A stretch of 9,316 nt of DNA from Trebonia sp. Lineage in GTDB: Bacteria; Actinomycetota; Actinomycetes; Streptosporangiales; Streptosporangiaceae. This document shows, one piece after another, positions 1-6,422 of the stretch. The DNA is taken from the NCBI GenBank assembly GCA_030038035.1, contig JASHPP010000718.1, positions 1 to 9,316 on the forward strand. The letters run 5' to 3'. The translations under genes and the position numbers were made by a program. The notes under the pieces were generated by a model, which saw nothing but the letters and a program-made list of their open reading frames with translations, had not been told where the DNA came from and did no database searches. Positions within the stretch are counted from its first letter, which is position 1. Every line of letters starts with the position of its first letter.

Positions 1-424
1 GCGGCATGACCCGGTGCCGCCGCTCGGCGACGCCGAGCGAGCCGAACGACTGCACCACGGGGATGCGCAGGTCTCGCGCGGCGGCAAGGGCCGCGAGGCC
101 GCTCGTCCAGCGCAGCGCGTGCACCACGTCGGGGCGCTCGCGGCTCCATCGCGCACGCAACGGGCGGGTGAACTCAGGCACCCGCGCGAGGAGCTCAGAC
201 TCAGACTGGGCCGCGGCCGGGCCGATGTGCTCGACCCGCACGCCGGGACGCGGCCCCGCGCCCGCCCGAGGCGGGGTGCCGTGGCGCTGGGTGAACACGG
301 TCACCCGGTGGCCCTTGGCGGCCAGGCGCTGGCTCAGCTCACGCAGCCGGATGTCCTCGTCAGCCTGCGCGACGCCGTCGCCAGGGAACGGCGTCGCGTG
401 CTGCGCTACCAGGGCGATCTTCAT
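1..424 (-). CDS. Glycosyltransferase, GT4-like (GT-B fold), N-terminal part, cut by the left edge
   Basis: This frame is open from an ATG at 422-424 to the window edge, giving about 141 residues of a longer protein. It begins MKIALVAQHATPFPGDG and has the N-terminal Rossmann layout of group 1 glycosyltransferases: a first beta strand (KIALVAQ), a helix carrying RLRELSQRLAAKGHRV, a second strand (VTVFTQR), and later the ERPDVVHAL and IPVVQSFGSLG segments typical of the acceptor-binding half. The nucleotide-sugar-binding C-terminal half, with its E-x7-E motif, lies outside the window, so donor and acceptor cannot be inferred. The start is well supported because AGGAGG stands 6 nt upstream (431-436 on the plus strand). 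No signal peptide or membrane segment is seen, so the enzyme is probably cytoplasmic. It reads in the same direction as the upstream STAS gene but is separated from it by 193 bp, so it may have its own promoter. Confidence 0.85.
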   Translation of the reverse strand, partial: MKIALVAQHATPFPGDGVAQADEDIRLRELSQRLAAKGHRVTVFTQRHGTPPRAGAGPRPGVRVEHIGPAAAQSESELLARVPEFTRPLRARWSRERPDVVHALRWTSGLAALAAARDLRIPVVQSFGSLGVAERRHRVMP

Positions 425-427
425 GGA

Positions 428-475
428 AGGCCTCCTCACCGCGGATAGCCGTCACGGCGAGCCCTCGGGAGGCCT
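428..475 (-). promoter_or_regulatory. Leader hairpin that could mask the glycosyltransferase ribosome binding site
   Basis: In the minus-strand leader, an 8-nt segment (plus-strand 468-475) is perfectly complementary to plus-strand 428-435, which overlaps the AGGAGG Shine-Dalgarno sequence just before the ATG at 424. A smaller nested stem (GCCG-TCA-CGGC, 448-458) lies in the loop. The complementarity is visible directly; that it controls translation is inference. In GC-rich DNA such pairings can arise by chance. Confidence 0.35.
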
Positions 476-510
476 GGAAACGTCACTCGATAGTGGCCGC
501 GCGAGCACGC

Positions 511-586
511 ACGCCGTGATTGGCGTGGATCGTGCCTGCGTCGTAGGCACCACTGACAAAAAGTGTATCCAGCCCTGAGACGGGCT
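511..586. repeat. Cluster of three inverted repeats downstream of the STAS gene
   Basis: Three short perfect dyads sit in one intergenic stretch: ACGCC-N6-GGCGT (511-526), GTGCCT-N7-AGGCAC (532-550) and AGCCC-N6-GGGCT (571-586). On the minus strand the last one is followed 8 nt later by a run of five T (558-562). That makes it a possible weak terminator of the kinase-STAS operon, whose last stop codon is at 618. The stem is only 5 bp and the T-run is displaced, so the terminator reading is uncertain. Confidence 0.4.
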
Positions 587-590
587 AAAC
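565..590 (-). promoter_or_regulatory. Imperfect SigB/SigF-type promoter match upstream of the glycosyltransferase
   Basis: On the minus strand GTTT (587-590) is followed after 16 nt by GGATAC (565-570). This is one mismatch from the GGGTAY -10 element of the SigB/SigF family. The spacer is exactly the AGCCC-N6-GGGCT inverted repeat. A start near 557 would give a leader of about 130 nt before the glycosyltransferase ATG. The mismatch in the -10 and the overlap with a possible terminator keep confidence low. Confidence 0.25.
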
Positions 591-617
591 GCCGCGCACG
601 GAACTTGCGGGGCGGCG

Positions 618-968
618 TCAGCCCGCGGTGGCCTCGCCCACGGTCGGGTAGACGGGGACGATCTGGTCGGCGGCGGTCAGCCGGAGCATCTTGGCCACCG
701 GCTCGCGCGCGGACGCGAGCGCCAGCACGCCGCCCTGGCGGCCCATCGCCCGGTTGGCCCGCAAGATCACGTGCAACGCCGAGGAATCCATGAAGCGCAG
801 CCCGCTGAGATCGATGATCAGCGTGCGCGGCTGCTTGGCCACTTCGGCCTCAAGCACCTCGCGAAGCGCGTCGCAGTTGGTCACGTCAGCTTCTCCGGCG
901 AGCTCCACCAGCGTGTAATGCTCGCTGCCCGACTCGACCGTCGCGACAGACGTCGTGAGCAGGTCCAC
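618..968 (-). CDS. STAS-domain anti-sigma-factor antagonist (SpoIIAA/RsbV-like)
   Basis: This 116-residue protein is a single STAS domain, the usual length for the SpoIIAA/RsbV family. The diagnostic block IIDLSGLRFMDSSALHVILR (51-70) contains the conserved Asp61-Ser62-Ser63 site, where the family is phosphorylated by its HATPase partner kinase. Unphosphorylated STAS protein binds the anti-sigma kinase and frees the sigma factor; phosphorylation blocks this. It is cytoplasmic. The gene starts with GTG (966-968) because an in-frame stop lies only four codons upstream. No convincing Shine-Dalgarno is present, so translation may depend on coupling to the upstream gene. That gene, the MEDS-HATPase kinase, ends 37 bp before it on the same strand and is its most likely kinase. 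The divergent SpoIIE-type phosphatase is the likely dephosphorylating partner. The family call is secure; the partner assignment is inferred from context. Confidence 0.95.
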   Translation of the reverse strand: MDLLTTSVATVESGSEHYTLVELAGEADVTNCDALREVLEAEVAKQPRTLIIDLSGLRFMDSSALHVILRANRAMGRQGGVLALASAREPVAKMLRLTAADQIVPVYPTVGEATAG

Positions 969-1005
969 ACCCGTGTTTTACCACAGCAGCGCCGTGCCGG
1001 CGGGC

Positions 1006-1977
1006 TTAGCCGCCCGCCGGTGCGGGATGGATGGCCATGTGCATGCGCACCGTCGTCCCGCTGCTGTCTGAGCGCAGTTCCACGAGGTCGCAGACCTGGT
1101 GGACGAGCCAGAGGCCGTGCCCGCCCAGCGCGTCGGGAGCGGGCCTGCGCCGCCCGGCCAGCGGGTCGGTGATCGTGCCCTCGTCGTGTACTTCGCAGAC
1201 GATCTCGGCCTGGTCGTGCCAGATGGTCAGCGTGCCGTGGGAATTCGTGTGCCGCAGCGTGTTGGCCGCCACCTCGCTCACCGCGAGCACCAGGTCGCTG
1301 GCACGGGAGTCCGTGAGGCCCGCCTCCTTGGCGTGCTTTAGCACCAGGGCCCGGACCCGCGACAAGTCCGTGCGGTACGTGTACGTCATGACGTCGTGGG
1401 GCGGGGCGAGCAGCGGCAGGCTGCAGCTCGGCGGGATCTGAAACGGCACGGCATACGCGGAACTCGCTCCCTGGCGGCCGCCTGACAGCAACAGCGGATG
1501 GGTGCGCCTGGCGTCGAACAGGACCGCCTGGTCGAGGTTCATCGTGTCATAAGGGCACAGGATGTCGGCGTCGGCGTCCGCGAACGCGAGATTGACGAGC
1601 GCCTCGTGCCTGGTCGCTTCCCGCAGTTCGGCCGCGCTGCGCGCGGGCCAGGCCGGCTCGCCCACGTAGCGGACGTGCCGCCCGGCGTGGCGGCGGGTGA
1701 ACGCGGCCACGCGCGGGATGATCCAGGCGGGGTTGCGCCCTATCTCGGTCATGTCCGCGAACTCGGCGCGCCGCCCGTCCGCGCCGAGCGCGTCCCGCAG
1801 CAGGGTGAGCCTGGCGGGCGGAACCGCGGCGAAGACGGGCTCCCCCTCGGCCAGCCCGTCGCGCAGGAAACCGGCCACGGTGGCCGCGTACTGTTCGTCG
1901 GTCCGGTAGAAAAAGCCGACGTGCCTGAAGACGCCGACTCCCGCCGGTGCCTCAGCCACGCCACGCCCCGCTGGCAC
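1006..1977 (-). CDS. MEDS sensory domain fused to HATPase_c anti-sigma kinase
   Basis: The 323-residue protein has two domains. Residues about 15-185 resemble the MEDS (methanogen/methylotroph DcmR sensory) domain, with FRHVGFFYRTDEQY at the start and the CPYDTMNLD block near 141-149. Residues about 200-315 are a GHKL ATPase of the RsbW/SpoIIAB type: N-box SEVAANTLRHT (Glu235, Asn239), G1 box HDEGTITDP (Asp265, Gly267), G2 box GGHGLWLV (285-292) and a closing GTTVRMHM. Such proteins bind and inhibit a sigma factor and phosphorylate a STAS antagonist. The MEDS domain probably senses a small molecule; the ligand is unknown. The GTG at 1977 gives the longest frame after an upstream stop, but it lacks a well-spaced Shine-Dalgarno. 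A GTG at 1957-1959 has GGGG 6 nt upstream and would remove only six residues. The gene leads an operon with the STAS gene, behind a SigB/SigF-like promoter at 2017-2042. Confidence 0.93.
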   Translation of the reverse strand: MPAGRGVAEAPAGVGVFRHVGFFYRTDEQYAATVAGFLRDGLAEGEPVFAAVPPARLTLLRDALGADGRRAEFADMTEIGRNPAWIIPRVAAFTRRHAGRHVRYVGEPAWPARSAAELREATRHEALVNLAFADADADILCPYDTMNLDQAVLFDARRTHPLLLSGGRQGASSAYAVPFQIPPSCSLPLLAPPHDVMTYTYRTDLSRVRALVLKHAKEAGLTDSRASDLVLAVSEVAANTLRHTNSHGTLTIWHDQAEIVCEVHDEGTITDPLAGRRRPAPDALGGHGLWLVHQVCDLVELRSDSSGTTVRMHMAIHPAPAGG

Positions 1978-2016
1978 GGTGAACGAAGGCTCGCACTCCT
2001 GCCACGGTGCAGCGCA

Positions 2017-2042
2017 CTACCCTGGGCCGCTGCCGGTGAAAC
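2017..2042 (-). promoter_or_regulatory. SigB/SigF-type promoter for the kinase-STAS operon
   Basis: On the minus strand GTTT (plus 2039-2042) is followed after 16 nt by GGGTAG (plus 2017-2022). The Streptomyces SigB and mycobacterial SigF consensus is GTTT/GnnT, a 14-17 nt spacer and GGGTAY, so all but the last base agree. A start near 2010 would leave a leader of about 30-50 nt before either GTG start of the kinase gene. The location, directly before a sigma-controlling operon, strengthens the call: such operons are often autoregulated by the sigma factor they control. Confidence 0.65.
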
Positions 2043-2069
2043 CCGCCCCGCCAACTGGGGCGGTCTTTT
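2043..2069 (+). terminator. Hairpin with T-tail, terminator-like in the plus direction
   Basis: CCGCCCC (2043-2049) pairs perfectly with GGGGCGG (2057-2063) around a 7-nt loop and is followed by TCTTTT (2064-2069). This is a plausible rho-independent terminator for plus-strand transcription, yet no plus-strand gene lies upstream of it in the window. It may stop antisense transcription from the kinase gene or end a short unannotated RNA. It may also act as DNA: its arm directly adjoins the GTTT element of the minus-strand promoter. Confidence 0.4.
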
Positions 2070-2084
2070 GCAACCATTTCGAGA

Positions 2085-2136
2085 CCCGGCCGCGGGCCGG
2101 GCCCGTGCAGGCCAGGCGGCGGGCCGCCGGCCTGGC
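2085..2136. repeat. Two further GC-rich hairpins in the divergent region
   Basis: CCCGGCC-GCG-GGCCGGG (2085-2101) is a perfect 7-bp stem with a 3-nt loop. It is followed by a longer stem (2111-2136) in which GCCAGGC pairs with GCCTGGC and an inner GGC pairs with GCC, with a single bulged G at 2129 and the loop GGGCC. Together with the terminator-like hairpin at 2043-2063 they form three stems within 94 bp. No function can be assigned from sequence alone. Confidence 0.45.
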
Positions 2137-2317
2137 TGCCACGCGCCCCCCGGTGAATTCTCATTTGCATTTGCAATTGCGGAACATGCGCGGGATGAAA
2201 AATCCATATTCCCTGGCCCGCGAAATGCAGATCTCCTTTATGCCCATCGCGCCGAGAACCGTCAGATTTAGCGCTCAGGTGGTACCGTGCATTCAGCGCG
2301 GCGACGGGAGGCGGCCG

Positions 2318-2356
2318 GTGGCGACGGGGAGGCGTGACGTTGGCAACCAGCCATGA
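2318..2356 (+). CDS. Possible 12-codon upstream ORF overlapping the phosphatase start
   Basis: A GTG at 2318-2320 is preceded by GACGGGAGG at 6 nt spacing and opens a frame of 12 codons (VATGRRDVGNQP) that ends in TGA at 2354-2356, just inside the phosphatase gene. The Shine-Dalgarno segment of the phosphatase (2321-2333) is a near copy of the one before this mini-ORF (2301-2312). If translated, it could couple or modulate phosphatase translation. It may equally be chance, because the sequence is short. Confidence 0.25.
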   Translation: MATGRRDVGNQP

Positions 2357-3926
2357 CCGGCTGCCGATCCGGGCCGTCGGCGCGGCGCCGCACGGCGTGG
2401 ACCCGGCGGTGTCACGGCTGCTCGACCAGGTAGCGGAATCCGTCCTCGTCGCCTGCCCGGTCAGGGATTCCGGCGGCGCGCTGACAGACTTCGACATCGT
2501 CCACCTCAGCCCTGGCTATATCTGCCCGGCGGGCCGTTCTCCCGCGCAGCTCGCCGGTCTTACCCTGCTCCAGGCCTATCCGGACAGCGCGTCGGGCGAC
2601 GGCTTGTTCGCGCGGGCCGCGCGGATCCTGGCCGACGGCCGCGCGCAGCGGGTGACCGGGCCGGTCGGCGTGCCGCGGACGGGCCCGCTGACCGGCAAGG
2701 CCGACGCCGCCAAGGTCGCGGACCTGCGCGTCGCGCTGCACGCCGGGTGCGTCGTCTTCACCTGGCGGGGCAGGCCGCCCGGCGAGGACAGCCGTCTGGC
2801 CGAACTGCTCGGCCATGTGCAGCACCTGGGCCAGCTCGGCGGCTGGGACGAGGACTTCACGACCGGGACTGTCCGCTGGACCGAGGCGGCGTTCGCCGTC
2901 TTCGGCCTGCACCCAGCCCAACATCCGGTGTCCCTGTCCGAACTGCACGACTACGTGCTCGCCGCCGACCGCCCGCTGCTGCGCCGGTTCCGCCAGTCGC
3001 TGCTGCGGCAGCGGGAGCCGGCCGCGGCGCTGTTCCGGATCGTCCGCCCCGAGGACGGGGCGGTCAGGCAGATCCGGGTCTTCGCCGAGCCGGTTCTCGC
3101 GCACGGCGACGTGGTGGCGCTGCGCGGCGCCTTCCAGGACGTCTCCGCGCTGTACCAGACCCAGGTCGCGCTCGCCGCGACCCGTGACCAGCTCGCCGAC
3201 AGCGAGCAGCGAGCCGCGGAAGAGCACGAGCTGGCGATCCGGCTGCAGCGCGCGATCATGCCGTCGGGAACGAGCACCGGCGAGACGGCCGGTGTCGACA
3301 TCGCGGTGCGGTACCGCCCGGCCCAGGTCGGCTATCTCGTCGCGGGTGACTGGTACGACGTGCTCGAGCTGCCCGGCGGCGACCTGCTGCTCGTCGTCGG
3401 GGACATCGCCGGGCACGGCATCGAGGCGGTGACCGGCATGGTCGCGGCCCGCAACGCCTTGCGCGGGCTTGCCGCCACCGGGGCGGAACCCCGCGAGCTG
3501 CTCGGCCAGCTGAACTTCGCGGCCTGCCTGTTCACCGAGGGTGTCACAGGAACCGTGATCTGCGGACGGTTCGACCCGCGGACCCGCCAATTGCGCTGGG
3601 CGCGGGCCGGGCACCTGCCGCCGGTCCTGGTGCGCGGCGGCGTGGCCGCCGTGCAGCCGCTGCCCGAGGGCATGCTGGTCGGCATGGAGCCGGGCGCCGG
3701 GTACGAGCAGGTCGCGCTCCAGCTGCGCGCCGGGGACATCCTGCTGCTCTACACCGACGGGCTCATCGAGCGGCGGGCCGCCTCGATCAGCGACGCCCTC
3801 GCGGAGTTCGCGGCCGCCGCCGTCCCCTCCGGCCCGGACCTGGACAGCTACGCCGCCAGGATCTTGGCAAGCGCCGAGTCTGACACCGGCGACGACGCCT
3901 GCCTGCTCGCGGTCCGCATCAGGTAA
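2340..3926 (+). CDS. PAS-PAS-SpoIIE (PP2C-type) serine phosphatase, RsbU/RsbP-like
   Basis: The 528-residue protein would dephosphorylate a STAS antagonist, probably the one at 618-968. Two PAS-like regions span about 23-143 and 158-273; the second has GGWDEDFTTGTVRWTEAAFA, typical of the PAS_3 fold. A short helical linker (273-308, ELAIRLQRAIMP) leads to the catalytic SpoIIE/PP2C domain (318-528). Its metal-binding aspartates are intact: Asp337 in AGDWYDV, Asp355 in VGDIAGHG, Asp473 in YTDGL and Asp518-Asp519 in GDDACLL. It has no membrane segments, so it senses a cytoplasmic signal, perhaps redox, a ligand or light; the cofactor cannot be told. I chose TTG at 2340 because GGGGAGG (2326-2332) lies 7 nt upstream. 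A GTG at 2334 is in frame but only 1 nt from that site. The gene diverges from the kinase-STAS operon, and its last 79 bp overlap the 3' end of glgA. Confidence 0.95.
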   Translation: MATSHDRLPIRAVGAAPHGVDPAVSRLLDQVAESVLVACPVRDSGGALTDFDIVHLSPGYICPAGRSPAQLAGLTLLQAYPDSASGDGLFARAARILADGRAQRVTGPVGVPRTGPLTGKADAAKVADLRVALHAGCVVFTWRGRPPGEDSRLAELLGHVQHLGQLGGWDEDFTTGTVRWTEAAFAVFGLHPAQHPVSLSELHDYVLAADRPLLRRFRQSLLRQREPAAALFRIVRPEDGAVRQIRVFAEPVLAHGDVVALRGAFQDVSALYQTQVALAATRDQLADSEQRAAEEHELAIRLQRAIMPSGTSTGETAGVDIAVRYRPAQVGYLVAGDWYDVLELPGGDLLLVVGDIAGHGIEAVTGMVAARNALRGLAATGAEPRELLGQLNFAACLFTEGVTGTVICGRFDPRTRQLRWARAGHLPPVLVRGGVAAVQPLPEGMLVGMEPGAGYEQVALQLRAGDILLLYTDGLIERRAASISDALAEFAAAAVPSGPDLDSYAARILASAESDTGDDACLLAVRIR

Positions 3927-5092
3927 GGGAAGGCCAGCCCGCGCGGACCTAACCGCACCAGGTCGCCATACAGCTCGACGGTCTGCGCGGCGACGGTCTC
4001 CCAGCTGAACGAGGCGACCGCGCGCCGGCGCCCGGCCTCTCCCATCACGGCCGCGCGCCCCGGGTCGCGCAGCAGGACGTTGAGCGCGTCCGCCAGCGAC
4101 GCCGGGTCGTTGGGCGGGACGAGCAGCCCGGTCACGCTGCCCTGGACCACCTCGGGGATGCCGCCCACCCGGGACGCCACCACCGCGGTCCCGCAGGCCA
4201 TCGCTTCCAGGTTCACGATGCCGAGCGGCTCGTACACCGACGGGCAGGCGAACACCGTCGCATGCGTAAGCAGCTGGATGATCTCGCGCTTGGGCAGCAT
4301 GTCGGGGATCCAGAACACGCCGGTCCGCGACGCCTGCAGCCCGGAAACCATGGCCGTCACCTCGCCCATCAGCTCCCGGGTGTCCGGCGCGCCGGCGAGC
4401 AGCACGAGCTGCGCGCTCGGCTCGAGCATGGCGGCGGCGCGCAGCAGCACGGGCACGCCCTTCTGCCGGGTGATCCGGCCCACGAAGACGACGTACGGCC
4501 GCTCGGCGTCGATGCCGAGCCGGGCCAGCACGTCGATCGACGGGTCCGGCGCGTACTCGCAGGTGTCTATGCCGTTGTAGATGACCCGGACGCGTTCGGG
4601 GGAAATTTCGGGGTAAGCGGACAGGATGTCGGCGCGCATGCCTTCCGATACCGCCACCACCGCGGTGGCTGAGGTGGCAGCCACCCGCTCGGCCCAGCAG
4701 GACAGCGCGTAACCGCCGCCAAGCTGCTCGGCCTTCCACGGCCGGAGCGGCTCAAGCGAGTGCATGGTGGCGACGTGCGGCACCCCGTACAGGAGCGATC
4801 CCAGGTGGCCGGCCAGGTTCGCGTACCAGGTGTGCGAGTGCAGGACGTCGGCCCCGGCCACCGAGTCAGCCATGGACATGTCGGTGGAGAAGACCCGCAG
4901 CACCTGGTCCTTCAGCTCCGCCCACGGGTGGTGCGCGACCGCGCCCGCCCGGTCCGGGCCGCCCTGGCAGTGCACGGTGAGGTCCACCAGCCCGGACAGC
5001 GCCCGGGCCAGGTACTCGACGTGCACCCCCGCCCCGCCGTACACGTCCGGCGGGTACTCGCGGGTGAGCAGCGCCACCTTCAGCCGGCTCAC
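3848..5092 (-). CDS. glgA: Glycogen synthase family GT4 enzyme, GlgM-type (ADP-glucose: maltose-1-phosphate synthase)
   Basis: The 414-residue GT4 enzyme closely matches what I recall of mycobacterial GlgM (annotated glgA), which uses ADP-glucose to make alpha-maltose-1-phosphate for glycogen synthesis via GlgE. Visible landmarks are [16 protein letters not shown] (10-25, glycine-rich loop), [12 protein letters not shown] (85-96), [18 protein letters not shown] (111-128), the [10 protein letters not shown] phosphate-binding region (203-212) and the E-x7-E motif in EPLGIVNLE (Glu288, Glu296). Start GTG at 5092 is supported by AGGAGGT 5 nt upstream and by a GTGA overlap with the glgC stop, indicating translational coupling. 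After ELYGDLV (373-379), where related enzymes usually end, there are 35 more residues encoded partly antisense to the phosphatase 3' end. GlgA-type synthase activity on glycogen cannot be excluded from sequence. Confidence 0.95.
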   Translation of the reverse strand: MSRLKVALLTREYPPDVYGGAGVHVEYLARALSGLVDLTVHCQGGPDRAGAVAHHPWAELKDQVLRVFSTDMSMADSVAGADVLHSHTWYANLAGHLGSLLYGVPHVATMHSLEPLRPWKAEQLGGGYALSCWAERVAATSATAVVAVSEGMRADILSAYPEISPERVRVIYNGIDTCEYAPDPSIDVLARLGIDAERPYVVFVGRITRQKGVPVLLRAAAMLEPSAQLVLLAGAPDTRELMGEVTAMVSGLQASRTGVFWIPDMLPKREIIQLLTHATVFACPSVYEPLGIVNLEAMACGTAVVASRVGGIPEVVQGSVTGLLVPPNDPASLADALNVLLRDPGRAAVMGEAGRRRAVASFSWETVAAQTVELYGDLVRLGPRGLAFPYLMRTASRQASSPVSDSALAKILAA

Positions 5093-6327
5093 TGGGGCAC
5101 CTCCTGGCCCTTGCCGACCACGGTGATGCCGCCGGGCGAGACGACGAAGCCGCGAGCCCTGTCGTATTCCTTGTCGACCCCGACCTGGGCGCCCTCGGGG
5201 ACGAGCACGTTCTTGTCGAGGATGGCGTCCCGCACCACCGCGTGCCTGCCGACGGTCGTGTTGTGCATGATCACCGACCGCTCGACGAGCGACCAGCTGT
5301 TGATCCGGGCGCCGGGCGACAGCACGGACTCCCTGACCAGGCCGCCGGAGACGATCACGCCGTTGCTGACCAGGCTGTCGATGGCCCGGCCGACCCGGTC
5401 GCCGTTGTCGTGCACGAACTTCGCCGGGGGCAGCGCGGGCGTGTGGGTCAGGATCGGCCACCGGCTGTTGTAGAGGTTGAACATGGGCTCGACGGTCCGC
5501 AGGTCCATGTGCGCGTCGAAGTAGGCGTCGATCGTCCCGACGTCGCGCCAGTACCCGTGGTCGCGGTCGGTCTGGCCGGGCACCTGGTTGGTCAGGAAGT
5601 CATACGCCTGCGCGCCGCCGTCGCCGACCAGCAGCGGGACCAGGCTGCCCCCGATGTCATGCCGGCTCTCGTCGTCTTCGGCGTCCCGCCGCAGCCCGTC
5701 GGTCAGCACCTTGGTGTCGAACACGTAGATGCCCATCGACGCGAACGACTCATCGGGGCTGTCCGGCAGCGGCGGCGGCTCGGCGGGCTTTTCCAGGAAG
5801 TTCTGGATGGAACGCCCGTCAGAGCCCACGCCCACGATGCCGAACGCCTTGGCGTCCTGCCGCGCCACCGGCAGCGCCGCCACGGTCGCGCCCGCCCCGT
5901 ACTCGATGTGGTGCGCGATCATCTGGCGCAGGTCCATCCGGTACACGTGGTCGGCGCCGACGACCACCACCAGGTCCGGGTCCTCGTCGTTGATCAGGTT
6001 CATCGACTGGAAGATCGCGTCCGCCGAGCCGGTGTACCAGTGCGGGCCGAGCCGCTGCTGCGCGGGCACCGGCGTCACGTAGTTGCCGAGCATCGTGCTC
6101 GTGCGCCATGTCGTCGTGATGTGCCGGTCCAGGCTGTGGCTCTTGTACTGGGTGAGCACGCAGATCTTGAGGATGCCGCTGTTGGCCATGTTGGAAAGCG
6201 CGAAGTCGACGAGACGGTACACGCCGCCGAACGGCACGGCCGGCTTGGCCCGGTCGGCGGTCAGCGGGGCCAGCCGGGTACCTGCGCCGCCGGCCAGCAC
6301 GATCCCCAGCACTCTCGGGTCCGCCAT
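5089..6327 (-). CDS. glgC: Glucose-1-phosphate adenylyltransferase (ADP-glucose pyrophosphorylase)
   Basis: This 412-residue enzyme makes ADP-glucose and pyrophosphate from ATP and glucose-1-phosphate, the committed step of bacterial glycogen synthesis. The nucleotidyltransferase domain opens with [20 protein letters not shown] (11-30) and continues with [15 protein letters not shown] (32-46), GTADA-like YTGSADAI (98-105), [10 protein letters not shown] (123-132), NFLEKPA (176-182, sugar-phosphate lysine region) and SMGIYVFD (197-204). A left-handed beta-helix follows (about 300-400), with [19 protein letters not shown] repeats. Length and motifs are normal, so it should be active and, by family rule, allosterically regulated. 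ATG at 6327 is preceded by GGGAGG about 6 nt upstream. The stop overlaps the glgA start (GTGA), so the two form one operon. The ABC permease ends 95 bp upstream on the same strand; I found no clear promoter in that gap, so read-through from the transporter genes is possible. Confidence 0.97.
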   Translation of the reverse strand: MADPRVLGIVLAGGAGTRLAPLTADRAKPAVPFGGVYRLVDFALSNMANSGILKICVLTQYKSHSLDRHITTTWRTSTMLGNYVTPVPAQQRLGPHWYTGSADAIFQSMNLINDEDPDLVVVVGADHVYRMDLRQMIAHHIEYGAGATVAALPVARQDAKAFGIVGVGSDGRSIQNFLEKPAEPPPLPDSPDESFASMGIYVFDTKVLTDGLRRDAEDDESRHDIGGSLVPLLVGDGGAQAYDFLTNQVPGQTDRDHGYWRDVGTIDAYFDAHMDLRTVEPMFNLYNSRWPILTHTPALPPAKFVHDNGDRVGRAIDSLVSNGVIVSGGLVRESVLSPGARINSWSLVERSVIMHNTTVGRHAVVRDAILDKNVLVPEGAQVGVDKEYDRARGFVVSPGGITVVGKGQEVPQ

Positions 6328-6422
6328 CTGTTCCCTCCCCGTAGTGATCTGGTGCCATGCTCTACCGAGGGAGGCCAGGAGGGGAAGACCGGCACGCCGT
6401 TCGCGGGGCTGGCGAGAGCACC

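Larger units (their letters stand above)
1978..2339. other. Divergent control region between the kinase-STAS operon and the phosphatase gene
   Basis: No protein-coding gene other than a 12-codon upstream ORF (2318-2356) is supported in these 362 bp. The left part holds the SigB/SigF-like promoter (2017-2042). The middle (2043-2136) holds three GC-rich hairpins. The right part (about 2158-2275) is strikingly AT-rich for this DNA and includes a perfect GCAATTGC palindrome (2173-2180) with TTTGCA/TTGCAA-like repeats beside it, which suggests regulator binding or promoter sequence. I found no convincing sigma-factor promoter for the phosphatase gene; GTCA-N15-TGGTAC (2261-2285) is only a weak match. 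Confidence 0.6.

Noticed and set aside
6..578. Plus-strand open frames over the left edge
   Set aside because: They are antisense to the glycosyltransferase, whose ATG has a strong Shine-Dalgarno, and the translations are low-complexity Arg/Ala.
2261..2285. SigB-like promoter for the phosphatase (GTCA-N15-TGGTAC)
   Set aside because: Two of four -35 bases and one -10 base are wrong; not good enough to call.
1979..2356. Plus-strand open frame through the divergent control region
   Set aside because: It runs through three hairpins and the AT-rich patch and has no domain. Only its last 12 codons, with their own Shine-Dalgarno, merit a mention.
2412..4739. Long minus-strand open frame of 775 codons
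   Set aside because: It lies antisense to the phosphatase gene and out of frame with glgA, and its translation is Arg/Gly/Ala-rich with no recognisable domain. It is a GC-bias shadow.
5093..5461. N-terminal extension of glgA to an upstream start
   Set aside because: The extra sequence overlaps glgC in another frame and is Arg/Gln-rich without a domain. The GTG at 5092 has an ideal AGGAGGT and the normal family N-terminus.
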